64,000 nt of DNA from Undibacterium cyanobacteriorum (GCF_031326225.1 NZ_CP133720.1:1860001-1924000); one strand, 5' to 3'; shown: positions 48,117-58,051, counted from the first letter of the stretch. Made by a program: numbers and translations. The notes: generated from the letters alone by a model not told the origin.

Positions 48117-48638
48117 ATAGCTACCGAAAAGACACATCGTATCAACGGTGAAATCACAGCGCCAGAAGTGCGCTTGGCAGGCGTTGATAATGAGCCATTG
48201 GGCATCGTAAAACTGGGAGAAGCCTTTCGCTTAGCCGAAGAGGCTGAAGTTGATTTGGTGGAGATCGCGCCAACAGCGCAACCACCAGTTTGCCGATTGA
48301 TGGATTACGGCAAGTTCAAGTATCAGGAGCAGAAGAAAGCTCATGAAGCCAAGATGAAACAAAAAGTCATCGCGGTGAAAGAGGTCAAGTTCCGTCCTGG
48401 TACAGACGATGGCGATTACAACATTAAATTGCGTAATCTGATCAAATTCCTCGAGGAAGGCGATAAAACGAAGATTACTTTGCGCTTCCGTGGTCGTGAA
48501 ATGGCCCACCAAGAAATTGGTATGCGTATGTTGGAACGCTTGAAAGTGGACTTGGATCCGTATGGTCAAGTAGAGCAGTTTCCGAAGATGGAAGGTCGCC
48601 AAATGGTCATGATGTTGGCGCCGAAGAAGAAAAAGTAA
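48117..48638 (+). CDS. infC: Translation initiation factor IF-3 (AUA start)
   Basis: IF-3 keeps 30S subunits free and checks start codons. The 173-residue protein contains [35 protein letters not shown] and the C-terminal [20 protein letters not shown], all typical. No ATG, GTG or sensible TTG start fits: the TTG at 48102 lies before the Shine-Dalgarno AAGGA (48105-48109). The codon seven bases after that site is ATA (48117). Non-canonical starts on infC are known (AUU in E. coli), where IF-3 represses its own translation by rejecting them; the same logic should apply here. Confidence 0.93.
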   Translation: MATEKTHRINGEITAPEVRLAGVDNEPLGIVKLGEAFRLAEEAEVDLVEIAPTAQPPVCRLMDYGKFKYQEQKKAHEAKMKQKVIAVKEVKFRPGTDDGDYNIKLRNLIKFLEEGDKTKITLRFRGREMAHQEIGMRMLERLKVDLDPYGQVEQFPKMEGRQMVMMLAPKKKK

Positions 48639-48640
48639 TT

Positions 48641-48674
48641 GCGAGTGGTGGTTTGTAAACCATCACATCATCGC
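48641..48674 (+). promoter_or_regulatory. Hairpin in the infC-rpmI gap
   Basis: GCGA...TGGTGGTTT (48641-48654) pairs with AAACCATCA...TCGC (48657-48674), but no T-run follows. It begins a 200-base structured gap before rpmI and may take part in control of rpmI-rplT. Confidence 0.4.
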
Positions 48675-48809
48675 GAAAAAGTTGTGGCGATTGTGATTTG
48701 AAAGAATCATGGTGGCAACAAAGGGTATTGAACTCGATTTCAAACCCAGTCTAAGTGAGAAGTAGGCATCCAAGAGTAACGTGATTGTTACCACCTACCA
48801 TCATATAAA

Positions 48810-48838
48810 AAGGAGCTGTCGTAAAAGACAGAAGTGTT
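48810..48838 (+). promoter_or_regulatory. Shine-Dalgarno separated from rpmI start by a hairpin
   Basis: AAGGAG (48810-48815) lies 23 bases before the ATG. CTGTC (48816-48820) and GACAG (48827-48831) can pair, leaving only seven unpaired bases to the start. A weak AGAAG closer to the ATG is an alternative. Confidence 0.55.
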
Positions 48839-49036
48839 ATGCCTAAAATGAAAACAAAGAGCTCTGCAAAGAAGCGCTTTCGTGTACGTCCAGGTGGCAC
48901 AGTGAAGAGTGGTCACGCTTTCAAGCGTCACATCTTGACTAAGAAAACCACCAAAAACAAACGCCAATTGCGTGGTACCCGTAACATCAATGCGTCTGAC
49001 GTAACATCAGTCATGCGCATGATGCCAACAGCTTAA
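48839..49036 (+). CDS. rpmI: 50S ribosomal protein L35
   Basis: The 65-residue L35 matches the family over its length ([41 protein letters not shown]). It is in the conserved infC-rpmI-rplT order. The ribosome binding site is unusual: the strong AAGGAG is 23 bases upstream with a hairpin between. Confidence 0.98.
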   Translation: MPKMKTKSSAKKRFRVRPGGTVKSGHAFKRHILTKKTTKNKRQLRGTRNINASDVTSVMRMMPTA

Positions 49037-49064
49037 CCTCTACTCACTATTTTAAGGAGTTATT

Positions 49065-49424
49065 ATGCCTAGAGTAAAACGTGGGGTTACCGCTCGTGCC
49101 CGCCATAAGAAAGTTCTCAATTTAGCTAAAGGCTACCGTGGTCGCCGTAGCAAGGTATTCCGTATTGCTAAGCAAGCAGTTATGCGTGCTGGTCAATATG
49201 CATACCGCGATCGCCGCAACAAGAAACGCGTATTCCGCGCTTTGTGGATTACTCGTATCAATGCAGCGTCTCGCCAACACGGTATGACTTACAGCGTGTT
49301 CATGAACGGTTTGAAAAAAGCGAACATCGAACTCGACCGTAAAGTTTTGGCCGATATGGCTGTGACTGACAAACCAGCATTTGCTGCGATTGTTAATCAA
49401 GTTAAAGCGACTTTGGCTGCTTAA
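49065..49424 (+). CDS. rplT: 50S ribosomal protein L20
   Basis: L20 is a 119-residue 23S rRNA binding protein needed early in 50S assembly. It shows [39 protein letters not shown] and [17 protein letters not shown]. In E. coli L20 represses the rpmI-rplT mRNA; the structured leader before rpmI could be its target here. AAGGAG precedes the start. A terminator follows. Confidence 0.98.
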   Translation: MPRVKRGVTARARHKKVLNLAKGYRGRRSKVFRIAKQAVMRAGQYAYRDRRNKKRVFRALWITRINAASRQHGMTYSVFMNGLKKANIELDRKVLADMAVTDKPAFAAIVNQVKATLAA

Positions 49425-49470
49425 TTAGTCATAGTCGGCAAATTCGCCATTCGCGAATCTGCAAGATGAG

Positions 49471-49506
49471 CGGGGCAGAGGTTGAATCCACTGCCCCGTT
49501 TTTTTT
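49471..49506 (+). terminator. Rho-independent terminator between rplT and pheS
   Basis: CGGGGCAG (49471-49478) pairs with CTGCCCCG (49491-49498), followed by eight T. It ends the rplT transcript or attenuates pheST. I see no phenylalanine-rich leader ORF before it. Confidence 0.92.
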
Positions 49507-49659
49507 CCTCAAGGATTTATACAAAATCAATTTGCCCTCGAACTGCGGTCGCTCTGCAGTGATTCGATTTGTGCGATTGTTTTTGTGTGAGTCTTTGCTT
49601 GAAACTTCTTAGGCGTGGCTCGTTATTTTCTATCATCCACACGAAGTGGGAAAAATCGC

Positions 49660-50676
49660 ATGAATCCCTTAGATCAAATTGTTACCCAAGCGATCGCAGA
49701 TTTTGCTGCCGCGGCTGATGCAGCGGCACTGGAAAACGCGAAAGCGCTGTATCTCGGTAAGTCTGGCCAAATCACTGAACAGATGAAGGGCTTAGGTAAG
49801 CTCGCACCGGACGAACGTAAAGCGCAAGGCGCCGTCATTAACGTCGCCAAAGAGCAAATTGAAAACGCCTTAACGGCACGCCGCGAAGCTTTGGCAAACG
49901 CGCAGATGGAAGCGCGTTTGAATGCAGAAGCGATCGACGTGACTTTGCCTGGCCGTGGTCGCGGCATGGGCGGCATTCATCCCGTGATGCGCACATGGCA
50001 GCGAATTGAAGAGATCTTCCGTTCGATTGGTTTTGATGTGGCTGACGGTCCTGAAATTGAAAATGATTGGACCAACTTTACTGCATTGAATTCGCCAGAG
50101 AATCATCCAGCGCGTTCTATGCAAGACACGTTCTACGTTGAGGGTAATGATACCTCCGGCAAGCCGTTATTGTTGCGTACCCATACCAGCCCGATGCAGG
50201 TGCGTTATGCGCGCATGAATAAGCCGCCAATCAAGGTGATCGCGCCAGGTCGTACTTATCGCGTCGATAGCGATGCAACCCATTCGCCAATGTTCCATCA
50301 AGTCGAAGGTTTGTGGATTGCCGAGGACATCAGCTTTGCTGATTTGAAAGGCGTTTATTTGAACTTCGTCAAAGCGTTTTTTGAGACTGACGATTTGCAA
50401 GTGCGCTTCCGTCCTTCGTATTTCCCATTCACTGAGCCATCTGCTGAGATTGATATCGCCTTTGGTAGTGGCCCATTGAAAGGTCGTTGGTTAGAAGTAT
50501 CTGGCTCCGGTCAAGTGCATCCAACGGTGATCAAGAACATGGGCTTAGATCCAGAAAAATACATCGGCTTTGCTTTCGGTTCTGGTTTGGAACGTCTGAC
50601 GATGCTGCGTTATGGCATTAGCGATCTGCGTTTGTTCTATGAAGGCGATTTGCGATTCCTGAAACAGTTTAATTAG
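49660..50676 (+). CDS. pheS: Phenylalanine-tRNA ligase alpha subunit
   Basis: PheS is the catalytic class II subunit of the (alpha-beta)2 enzyme. The 338-residue protein has an N-terminal coiled coil, then the motif [56 protein letters not shown] and [21 protein letters not shown] 49660 gives [12 protein letters not shown]; the frame from 49615 is rejected. The gap to pheT (213 bases) holds an inverted repeat. Confidence 0.97.
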   Translation: MNPLDQIVTQAIADFAAAADAAALENAKALYLGKSGQITEQMKGLGKLAPDERKAQGAVINVAKEQIENALTARREALANAQMEARLNAEAIDVTLPGRGRGMGGIHPVMRTWQRIEEIFRSIGFDVADGPEIENDWTNFTALNSPENHPARSMQDTFYVEGNDTSGKPLLLRTHTSPMQVRYARMNKPPIKVIAPGRTYRVDSDATHSPMFHQVEGLWIAEDISFADLKGVYLNFVKAFFETDDLQVRFRPSYFPFTEPSAEIDIAFGSGPLKGRWLEVSGSGQVHPTVIKNMGLDPEKYIGFAFGSGLERLTMLRYGISDLRLFYEGDLRFLKQFN

Positions 50677-50702
50677 TTTAACTAAGCTGAAAAGATGAAT
50701 TA

Positions 50703-50818
50703 AAACCCCTCAACGCCGAGACTCAGAGACGCTGAGGGGCGCAGAGAAATTCAAATGCCTAGGACCAAGAGTTCTCATTTTTTCTCCGCGTCTCGGCGCC
50801 TCAGCGTTGATAGGTTTT
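50703..50818. repeat. Large inverted repeat between pheS and pheT
   Basis: The left arm AAAACCCCTCAACGCCGAG... (from 50703) and the inverse of the right arm AAAACCTATCAACGCTGAG... (from 50818) agree at 28 of 35 positions by my alignment. Each arm has GAGACGC heptamer-type units (with the GCTGAGGGGCGCAGAGAAA stretch in the left one). The element is about 116 bases and could fold into one long hairpin. It interrupts an operon. Confidence 0.8.
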
Positions 50819-50889
50819 CGAGATTGAGATTGTCTCTTTGTTTGAAGTATTCCGTACTGAAAAGTACACAATCAACATACGGTTGAATT

Positions 50890-53316
50890 ATGCAATTTTC
50901 TGAAAACTGGTTACGTACCATGGTTGATCCGAAGATGACTTCGGATGAGTTGTCGCACATGCTGACGATGGCAGGCTTGGAAGTAGAAGAGCTTGAACCA
51001 GTCGCTCCTCCTTTTAGCAATGTCGTGGTCGCGGAGATTCGCGAAATCGCCAAGCATCCTGACGCGGATCGTTTGAATGTATGTCAGGTCGACGTCGGTA
51101 CTGGCACTCTGTTGAATATCGTTTGTGGCGCACCGAATGTTCGCGTTGGCATGAAGGTGCCATGTGCGATGGCAGGTGCAGTTTTGCCACCGGGCCCAGA
51201 CGGTAAGCCTTTCTTGATTAAGGTAGGGAAGCTACGTGGCGTTGAATCGCAAGGCATGTTGTGTTCCGCGCGTGAATTGAAATTATCGGAAGATCACGGT
51301 GGCTTGATGGACTTGCCTGCAGATGCGCCGGTGGGTCAAAATTTCCGCGATTACTACCAACTCAATGATTTGAAATTCACCATCAAACTGACACCGAACA
51401 AAGCCGATTGTTTGTCGGTGCTGGGTGTTGCACGTGAAGTTTCCGCGTTGACTGGTACCGCCATGCATTTGCCTGAAGCGCACATCGTACCAGTGATGTT
51501 GACAGAAAAATTGCCTGTCAAAATCAGTGCACCGGATTTGTGTGGACGTTTTGTCGGCCGCGTCATTCGCGGTGTGAATGCCAAATCTGCGACGCCAGAT
51601 TGGATGAAGCAACGCTTGGAACGCAGTGGTCAACGCCCGATTTCGGCATTGGTCGATATTTCCAACTACGTCATGCTAGAGATGGGACGCCCAAGCCATG
51701 TTTTCGATTTGGATAAAATTCATGGTGGCCTTGATGTGCGCTGGGGCAAAAAAGGTGAAAGTCTGAAGCTTTTGAATGGCAATACGATTGAAGTCGATGA
51801 ATGGGTGGGCGTGATCGCCGATCAAAAAGAGATTGAATCTTTAGCCGGTATCATGGGAGGTGATTCGACTGCAGTGACATTGGAAACCGAAAACATTTAT
51901 TTGGAATCCGCTTTCTGGTGGCCGAACGCGATCCAAGGTCGTGCACGTAAATATAATTTCTCAACGGACGCCGCGCATCGCTATGAACGTGGTGTTGATT
52001 TTGAATCCATCGTCGAACATGTGGAACGTATCACTGCTTTGATCGTCGAAATTTGCGGCGGCCCAGAGCAAGTGAAAGTGGGGCCTGTGGATGATCATGT
52101 GGTCAATCTGCCGAAGCGCCAGCCAGTGAAAATGCGCACTGAACGCGCGAATAAAGTCATCGGCGTTGATTTTACTGATGCACAGATTGCGGATATTTTT
52201 ACGCGCCTTGGTCTGCAGTTCACGCAAGAGCCGGGTTTGTTTTCCGTCACGCCACCATCCTACCGTTTCGATATCGAGATTGAAGAAGATTTGATCGAAG
52301 AAGTGGTACGCGTGTATGGCTTTGAAAACATCCCATCCTTGCCACCGGTGGCACCGAATGCGATGTTGATTGACCCTGAGAACACCCGTTCCGCATTCAC
52401 ACTGCGTCGCCAAGTAGCCGATATGGATTATCAAGAAGTGGTCAACTATAGCTTTGTTGAAGAAGCGTGGGAAGCCGACTTCTGCGCTAACGCCAATCCA
52501 GTTCGCTTACAAAATCCGATCGCGAGTCAAATGAGCGTGATGCGCACTAGCTTGATCGCAAGTTTGGTTGCCAATGCACGTTACAACTTGAACCGTAAGA
52601 TCAATCGTGTGCGTATTTTTGAATTGGCAGCGGTGTATTTGCGTGATGAAGCTGTGCAAGACGGTCCATTGAGCTTGGCTGGCTATGCTCAACCAAAACG
52701 TCTTGCTGCCTTGGCGTATGGCCCTGTGGTTGAAGAACAATGGGGTAGCGCTAATCGCAATGTGGATTTCTTTGATGTCAAAGCCGATCTCGAAAATTTA
52801 TTTGCACCAAAAACTTTGCGCTTCAATAAATGCGAGCATCCAGCGCTGCACCCAGGCCGCGCTGCTGAAATCGAATGCGACGGTAAAGTGATCGGTGTGA
52901 TCGGTGAATTGCACCCACGTTTGCAACAGAAGTACGATTTGCCTTTGGCACCTATCGTCTTCGAAGTTGCAGTCGAAGCGCTGCAAGCGCGTGAGTTGCC
53001 TAGCCATCGCGAAATTTCGAAATTCCAAGCGGTGACTCGTGACCTCGCATTTGTCGTAAAACAAACTGTGACAGCACAAAGCTTGCTCGATGTTTTCCAC
53101 GCGGAAATACGCAAGGCAGATTCTTGCAAAATCGTGCAAGACATTGTTTTATTTGATGAATATCGTGGCAAAGGATTGGAAAATGATGAGAAAAGTCTTG
53201 CATTCCGGTTTAGCTTGCAAGATACTCAGAATACCTTGCAGGATGAAATCGTTGAACAAGCAATGGCTGCATTAATTGCAGCAGCAACGACTTCCATTTC
53301 AGCGCGATTACGCTAA
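50890..53316 (+). CDS. pheT: Phenylalanine-tRNA ligase beta subunit
   Basis: PheT edits Tyr-tRNA-Phe and binds tRNA. The 808-residue protein has the EMAP/tRNA-binding domain ([20 protein letters not shown]), the B3/B4 editing region, B5 ([20 protein letters not shown]: [16 protein letters not shown]), the catalytic-like core and a C-terminal ferredoxin-fold anticodon-binding domain ([19 protein letters not shown]). The start ATG at 50890 is standard. Confidence 0.97.
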   Translation: MQFSENWLRTMVDPKMTSDELSHMLTMAGLEVEELEPVAPPFSNVVVAEIREIAKHPDADRLNVCQVDVGTGTLLNIVCGAPNVRVGMKVPCAMAGAVLPPGPDGKPFLIKVGKLRGVESQGMLCSARELKLSEDHGGLMDLPADAPVGQNFRDYYQLNDLKFTIKLTPNKADCLSVLGVAREVSALTGTAMHLPEAHIVPVMLTEKLPVKISAPDLCGRFVGRVIRGVNAKSATPDWMKQRLERSGQRPISALVDISNYVMLEMGRPSHVFDLDKIHGGLDVRWGKKGESLKLLNGNTIEVDEWVGVIADQKEIESLAGIMGGDSTAVTLETENIYLESAFWWPNAIQGRARKYNFSTDAAHRYERGVDFESIVEHVERITALIVEICGGPEQVKVGPVDDHVVNLPKRQPVKMRTERANKVIGVDFTDAQIADIFTRLGLQFTQEPGLFSVTPPSYRFDIEIEEDLIEEVVRVYGFENIPSLPPVAPNAMLIDPENTRSAFTLRRQVADMDYQEVVNYSFVEEAWEADFCANANPVRLQNPIASQMSVMRTSLIASLVANARYNLNRKINRVRIFELAAVYLRDEAVQDGPLSLAGYAQPKRLAALAYGPVVEEQWGSANRNVDFFDVKADLENLFAPKTLRFNKCEHPALHPGRAAEIECDGKVIGVIGELHPRLQQKYDLPLAPIVFEVAVEALQARELPSHREISKFQAVTRDLAFVVKQTVTAQSLLDVFHAEIRKADSCKIVQDIVLFDEYRGKGLENDEKSLAFRFSLQDTQNTLQDEIVEQAMAALIAAATTSISARLR

Positions 53317-53458
53317 TTTTCAGAAGAAATAGACGCTCGCTGTGCCGCTTCAAAGTGGCAGAGTAGGGCGTCTGACCCTCTTCAAAAATGTGAAAATAAA
53401 TGCAGATCGTGTGCTGCGCGATACTAAAAAGAACAATAGTTTGGGCGATAGGTCAACA

Positions 53459-53890
53459 ATGATGAACGATGTAAATGCGTCAGATCTTCAAGCGATGTTA
53501 GATGAAGATTTGAAACGTGCGGTACGCGAATCGCAGGCCCGCACGAAAGCAGAAAAAGAATTGCCAACGCTAACAAAAGCGGAATTAGCAGAACTCTTAT
53601 TTGAACAAGTTGGTTTGAATAAGCGCGAAGCGAAAGATATGGTCGAAACTTTTTTTGGTGAAATTCGTGATGCTTTGGAACGTGGAGCGGAAGTAAAGTT
53701 GTCCGGTTTCGGCAACTTTCAATTACGCGATAAACCGCAGCGTCCGGGACGTAATCCAAAAACTGGCGAAGAAATTCCTATCACTGCTCGTCGTGTCGTC
53801 ACTTTCCATGCAAGTCAAAAGCTGAAAGGCATGGTTGATGATTTGCATAGTCCAAGCCCTAGCCCTATGAGCGTTGCATCTGCCGCTTAA
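53459..53890 (+). CDS. ihfA: Integration host factor subunit alpha
   Basis: IHF-alpha bends DNA in recombination and promoter control as a dimer with IHF-beta. The core [40 protein letters not shown] and [15 protein letters not shown] are standard. About 38 residues precede the core ([20 protein letters not shown]), more than in E. coli, and a short Ser/Pro tail follows. ATG 53459 (or the next codon at 53462) follows AGG; the open frame from 53342 is too long to be real. It follows pheT, as in relatives. Confidence 0.95.
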   Translation: MMNDVNASDLQAMLDEDLKRAVRESQARTKAEKELPTLTKAELAELLFEQVGLNKREAKDMVETFFGEIRDALERGAEVKLSGFGNFQLRDKPQRPGRNPKTGEEIPITARRVVTFHASQKLKGMVDDLHSPSPSPMSVASAA

Positions 53891-53912
53891 AAACGATACT
53901 GAGTGAGCTGAT

Positions 53913-54287
53913 ATGAGTGACGCCGCTATAGAGAATTTCGTATTGCCTCCGATTCCCGCCAAACGCTATTTTACGATTGGCGAGGTAAGTGATTTGTGTG
54001 GTGTGAAGCCACATGTGCTGCGCTATTGGGAACAAGAATTTGCCCAACTAAAACCGGTGAAGCGTCGTGGAAATCGTCGCTACTACCAGCATCACGAAGT
54101 GCTATTGATTCGTCGTATTCGTGAGCTTCTTTACGATCAAGGTTTTACGATCAATGGCGCCCGTAACAAGCTCAATAATCAAGCAAGTCATGAAGATGTG
54201 AAGCCGCAGAAACAAGAGCAAAAAGCGATCGGTACCTCACAGGTCCGCGAAGAATTGCTCAACTTGCTGGAAATCCTTAAGATCTAA
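53913..54287 (+). CDS. MerR-family transcriptional regulator
   Basis: A 124-residue MerR-type protein: FTIGEVSDLCGVKPHVLRYW is the winged helix-turn-helix, followed by EFAQLKPVKRRGNRRYY and a short helical part. It lacks metal-ligand cysteines and a long effector domain. This protein always follows ihfA in many proteobacteria, and its target is unknown. AGTGAGCTGAT precedes the start, 22 bases after ihfA. Confidence 0.94.
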   Translation: MSDAAIENFVLPPIPAKRYFTIGEVSDLCGVKPHVLRYWEQEFAQLKPVKRRGNRRYYQHHEVLLIRRIRELLYDQGFTINGARNKLNNQASHEDVKPQKQEQKAIGTSQVREELLNLLEILKI

Positions 54288-54290
54288 CAA

Positions 54291-54316
54291 AAAAGCCGAC
54301 CCCGAGTCGGTTTTTT
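54291..54316 (+). terminator. Rho-independent terminator after merR
   Basis: CCGAC (54296-54300), loop CCCGA, GTCGG (54306-54310) with flanking A and T runs. It closes the thrS-to-merR cluster. Confidence 0.88.
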
Positions 54317-54474
54317 CGTCTCTTTCTTTCAGAAATTTCTATGTCGTAGTTGATGGTGCGACGATATTCTCAACTTAGTAAAAATCTAGTCGGCGTAATG
54401 CGTCGAATTGGATGCCATAGTTCAGCGCATACCACAATGCCTGTAGCTTCCTTGAATGAGTCACCATGCGTGTT

Positions 54475-55170
54475 TTATGATCTTTCAATTGATACTTTCG
54501 GCTTGGTCCGTTTGCGTTTGATGAATGTGCATAAAATCCAATAGATAGTTGTGATGACTACTAAGAGCACCGGAATGGCCAGTGTCGGAATTCCAAACAC
54601 ACTACTCTTGCGGATGAAGCTTGGAAAAACTTGCATTTGCCCAGTGAAAAATGAGCCAGTCGCAATCAACATAGCAAAACACATGCGCCATAGGTGCCGC
54701 ATCAAGCGTTGCGATCCAAGGATCTCGCCAGCCCATATCATGCGTATGTCCGCAGTTGCGCACAGCAGACTGATCGATCCGAAAACAAGGAGTACTTGTG
54801 GAGGACTATTCTTAGTAATCAGTGATTTTGGATCAGCGGTAAAATCAAGCCACAAATTGAGCGAATACACTCCGAGCACAGCTGCAGCCAGAGCAAGGCC
54901 TTCCAATGTAACGCGACTTTCTTGCACGGTACGTCTTACCACCAACCACGAAGTACAAATCAGGTACGCGGTAAATAGGGCGACAACACCAGTTACGTGA
55001 TCAGGACGTAAAAACAGTGAGATGATCGCAGCACTGAGTGACATACTTAACATCGCTAAGGTGAAAATAATTCCTGATTTGCGATGTATGGCAGACCCTT
55101 TTGTGGCATACAAAGCAAAGAAGCCGGAAGCTATGGCGATTAAGCCAGTCATAATGTGTATCCATTTCAT
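54475..55170 (-). CDS. Multi-spanning membrane protein (DUF2306-like)
   Basis: A 231-residue protein with about six membrane helices (for example IMTGLIAIASGFFALYA, SGIIFTLAMLSMSLSAAII, VVALFTAYLICTSWLVV). The motif GSAIHRKSGIIFTLAM (His-Arg-x2-Gly after the first helices) and RLMRHLWRMCFAMLIATGSF resemble DUF2306-type or haem-binding-like membrane proteins of unknown function. ATG 55170 follows AGGAATTCTT; the open frame to 55329 is rejected. The gene stands alone. Confidence 0.75.
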   Translation of the reverse strand: MKWIHIMTGLIAIASGFFALYATKGSAIHRKSGIIFTLAMLSMSLSAAIISLFLRPDHVTGVVALFTAYLICTSWLVVRRTVQESRVTLEGLALAAAVLGVYSLNLWLDFTADPKSLITKNSPPQVLLVFGSISLLCATADIRMIWAGEILGSQRLMRHLWRMCFAMLIATGSFFTGQMQVFPSFIRKSSVFGIPTLAIPVLLVVITTIYWILCTFIKRKRTKPKVSIERS

Positions 55171-55620
55171 AAGAATTCCTGTGGAGTTGCTTGGTGTCTG
55201 CCAGAATAAGATCAGGGGCAAGAATTTTAGAATTGATTGCGATGAATGACGGAGGCGGTGCCTTAAATGGTGGCAGGGGACGACGATTTTGGTCTGAGAT
55301 GGTTTGACCTTTGTGGTTTCGCTGTCCAATAACAGCTATGCTGTCATTCGAGCGCGTAAGAAAATCGGTATCGTTTTATAGAAAAGTGGTTAAAAGGCGC
55401 TTGCCATTGGCGCTACGTACTCTCACAAGATCTGGGAGCATATTGTGTGAGAAATATTCGACTGCAATTGGTCGGTGTGTAGCGTGGTCGATCAAGCCTG
55501 TTCCGTCATTCGTCCAACAGAAATGGTTGAGCACAAATTAGCCGATTACACTCCGTTCATCATTCTCTGACTAAAAGCATTTAACGCAGCAAGTTTTCGT
55601 TTTTAATATCGGACCCCACT
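55171..55620. other. Divergent region before the LytS-type kinase
   Basis: A 450-base region between divergent genes. It contains the inverted repeat TCTCACA-N18-TGTGAGA (55421-55452) and an A+T-rich stretch just before the kinase. I see no gene. Confidence 0.55.
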
Positions 55621-56733
55621 ATGGCAAACACAGAATCATTTGACGCCTCACTAAGACCACCAATATATGGTTGGGGTCGAATTAAAGTTGTACTGTTTGC
55701 GACCCTCATATTGAGCATCATGATGAAGTTCACATGGGCGTCCTGGTGGATAACGATCTACGTCCGCCTCATTTTGATCGGCATGATGCAACTAGCAGCA
55801 TTTGGCATCGTGGAACGCTGGCCTAAACGGTTTCCGGCTTGGGCCGCTCGTTGGGTATTTCAAGTCGCGGCAGTGGCAGTAGTAGTGCCGTTTGCAGCCG
55901 CATTGGCGTATTCGCTGACAACGATTGGGGAGCCCGTCCCTTGGTATACCGTGCAGAAAAAAATAGATGGTTTTGGAGAAATGGTCGGTGCTGGTCTGTT
56001 ATTCTCACCGTGGATAGCGATGGCCGCTTTGTATCGTCAAATTAGTGGGCAGGCTCAGCGACAAGCCTTAGCCTTTGAATTGGAGCGCAGTGAGTTGGCC
56101 CGTGATGCGCTTGATTCACGCTTACGTTTATTGCAAGCACAAGTGGAGCCCCATTTTTTGTTCAATACCTTAGCCAATGTGCGCGAGTTGGTCGATTCTG
56201 GGTCGCCTCAAGCCTCGAAAGTACTGGGTAGTTTAATCGCGTATTTGCGTGCTGCCGTCCCTAACTTGAATAGTGCGGCAAGCACCTTGGGACAAGAACT
56301 TGATCTCGTACGCGCATACTTGGAATTGATGTATATGCGAATGCCAGATCGGTTGCAGTTTTCTATTGATGTTGATGAAGCGACCTTACAAATTCCTTGT
56401 CCACCCATGAGTTTGCTAACCTTAGTCGAGAACGCTATACGCCATGGCATTGATCCTAGTGAAGAGGGAGGGAGGATTGATATCTCGGTTTTTATGCAAG
56501 CGGATCGATGTGTTGCCCAAGTTAGTGACACCGGTGTTGGAATGGGCGTAACGCATGTGAGTAAAGGGCTAGGAGCGGGACTGGGAACGGGTCTTGTCAA
56601 TTTGCAAGAACGATTGCAATTGGTCTTTGGCGAACACGCTCATCTTAGTTTGTCTGCGATTGAGCCACATGGCTTTCTGGCGGAAATAAACCTGCCTGTA
56701 AAGTTGGAATCGTCAATACATACTTCGTCATAA
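55621..56733 (+). CDS. Sensor histidine kinase, LytS/YehU type
   Basis: A 370-residue membrane kinase. Four membrane segments (about residues 22-41, 46-65, 78-100 and 122-138) precede a His_kinase domain with the phospho-acceptor H178 in QAQVEPHFLFNTLANV. The ATPase part has LVENAIRHGIDPSEEGGRI (N box), SDTGVGM (G1) and GAGLGTGLVNLQERLQL. It lacks a periplasmic sensor domain. It is ten bases before the LytTR regulator, forming a two-component pair. Confidence 0.93.
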   Translation: MANTESFDASLRPPIYGWGRIKVVLFATLILSIMMKFTWASWWITIYVRLILIGMMQLAAFGIVERWPKRFPAWAARWVFQVAAVAVVVPFAAALAYSLTTIGEPVPWYTVQKKIDGFGEMVGAGLLFSPWIAMAALYRQISGQAQRQALAFELERSELARDALDSRLRLLQAQVEPHFLFNTLANVRELVDSGSPQASKVLGSLIAYLRAAVPNLNSAASTLGQELDLVRAYLELMYMRMPDRLQFSIDVDEATLQIPCPPMSLLTLVENAIRHGIDPSEEGGRIDISVFMQADRCVAQVSDTGVGMGVTHVSKGLGAGLGTGLVNLQERLQLVFGEHAHLSLSAIEPHGFLAEINLPVKLESSIHTSS

Positions 56734-56742
56734 GGACTAAAA

Positions 56743-57528
56743 ATGCCATCGAACCGCCCAACCGCACTGATTGCTGATGACGAACCTTTATTGCGTAGTT
56801 CGTTGATCCGCATGCTCGCACAAATCTGGCCAGAGTTGGAGATCGTCGCAGAGGCCCGCAATGGTCGCGAAGCAATCGAACAATATCAAATACTGAAACC
56901 GACAGTCTGTTTTTTGGATGTCCATATGCCGGGAATCACCGGTATAGATGCGGCGCGACAAATTGGACGTGGTGTGCACTTAGTTTTCGTCACTGCTTAC
57001 AGTGAATATGCGGTGGAGGCGTTCACACAAGGTGCTTTGGATTATTTAGTGAAACCGGTAGATCCAGCGCGCCTTGCTGACACTGTTGCACGCCTACGTG
57101 AACGCATAGGCACAGCGCAGGATGCACCTGATATCGACGCACTACTAGATAAGTTGGAGGCGCGTATGCAGAAAAAAACAGCGCCTGAGCCATTGCGTTG
57201 GATTAAAGCCATGGTCGGGCAATCTTTGCGCATGATTCCAGTTGCCAGTATCGATTTTCTACGCTCGGACGAGAAATACACCTTAATCGCATGGCGCGGT
57301 GAAGATGGAAAAGCGGCAGAGGCTTTAATTCGCAGTACGCTCAAGGAATTATTAGATCAGCTCGATACCACAAACTTCATACAAGTGCATCGATCGGTCG
57401 TAGTCAATATCAATATGGTGAGTCATGTGAATCGCGGAGAGAACGAAACTGCAACGATATTTATGAAGGGGCGCGATGATAAGCTACCTGTCAGTCGTAG
57501 CTATTTACACCACTTCAAACAGATGTAG
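56743..57528 (+). CDS. LytTR-family response regulator
   Basis: A 261-residue regulator with an N-terminal receiver domain (acidic ADDEP, phospho-acceptor D59 in FLDVHMPGITGIDA, Thr in VTAYSEYA, K104 in YLVKPV) and a C-terminal LytTR DNA-binding domain (IPVASIDFLRSDEKYTLIAW, FIQVHRSVVVNINMV, LPVSRSYLHHFKQ). LytTR regulators bind direct repeats; I did not find a clear pair nearby. It is likely partnered by the kinase just upstream. Confidence 0.94.
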   Translation: MPSNRPTALIADDEPLLRSSLIRMLAQIWPELEIVAEARNGREAIEQYQILKPTVCFLDVHMPGITGIDAARQIGRGVHLVFVTAYSEYAVEAFTQGALDYLVKPVDPARLADTVARLRERIGTAQDAPDIDALLDKLEARMQKKTAPEPLRWIKAMVGQSLRMIPVASIDFLRSDEKYTLIAWRGEDGKAAEALIRSTLKELLDQLDTTNFIQVHRSVVVNINMVSHVNRGENETATIFMKGRDDKLPVSRSYLHHFKQM

Positions 57529-58051
57529 TTTTCTGATTTGTGACGAGCAACTTTTGCTGACACCTCGTTTTGATTCATACCGGTAAGAGCTTTTCTTGAG
57601 GTCATTTCTGCGAGGTGTGGTCAGACCATTTTCGTATTCTTCCAAGGATTTCATTGAGGCTCACATCACGAGTCAAATTTTCGCTATTTCTAAAGTAAGT
57701 TAGTAACCCAACCACTTCAGGTCTTGTTATGTCATTGTCCAGATGACAGATACTAAGAAACTTCATTCCCCTGATAGCTTTTTTGCTGTCAATTTATTTC
57801 TGCGTTTGCTTCATTGCTATTGCGCATTCGCAGCGATCTCCTAGCGAAGTTAAAGACGGACGCCTGTTTGTATTTCCATCCAGCTGTAACTCAGCCTGCC
57901 TCTACCGCGGCTCAAGGCATGAAGACCGTAGTACATCTGATCAATGTGGAATTGGACGAGCCTCATCGCAGATACTTCATTATCGATTGCGGTTTTAGAT
58001 CTTCTAGAACCTCTAAATCACTTTTTATTGACTCACACACCAAGGAAAAAT
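57529..58051. other. Long intergenic region after the LytTR gene
   Basis: A 523-base gap. It begins with a bulged stem (57557-57567 with 57611-57624) that may be a transcript end, and has a GTCAT/ATGAC hairpin near 57737. A 106-codon frame at 57814-58134 overlaps the next gene out of frame and has no recognisable fold, so I do not call it. The promoter of the TPR gene should be here. Confidence 0.5.

Noticed and set aside
49425..49659. pheM-like phenylalanine leader peptide ahead of pheS
   Set aside because: I searched for a short frame with a run of Phe codons near the terminator and found none.
50703..50818. CRISPR-like repeats
   Set aside because: There are only two inverted arms, no direct repeat-spacer pattern and no cas genes.
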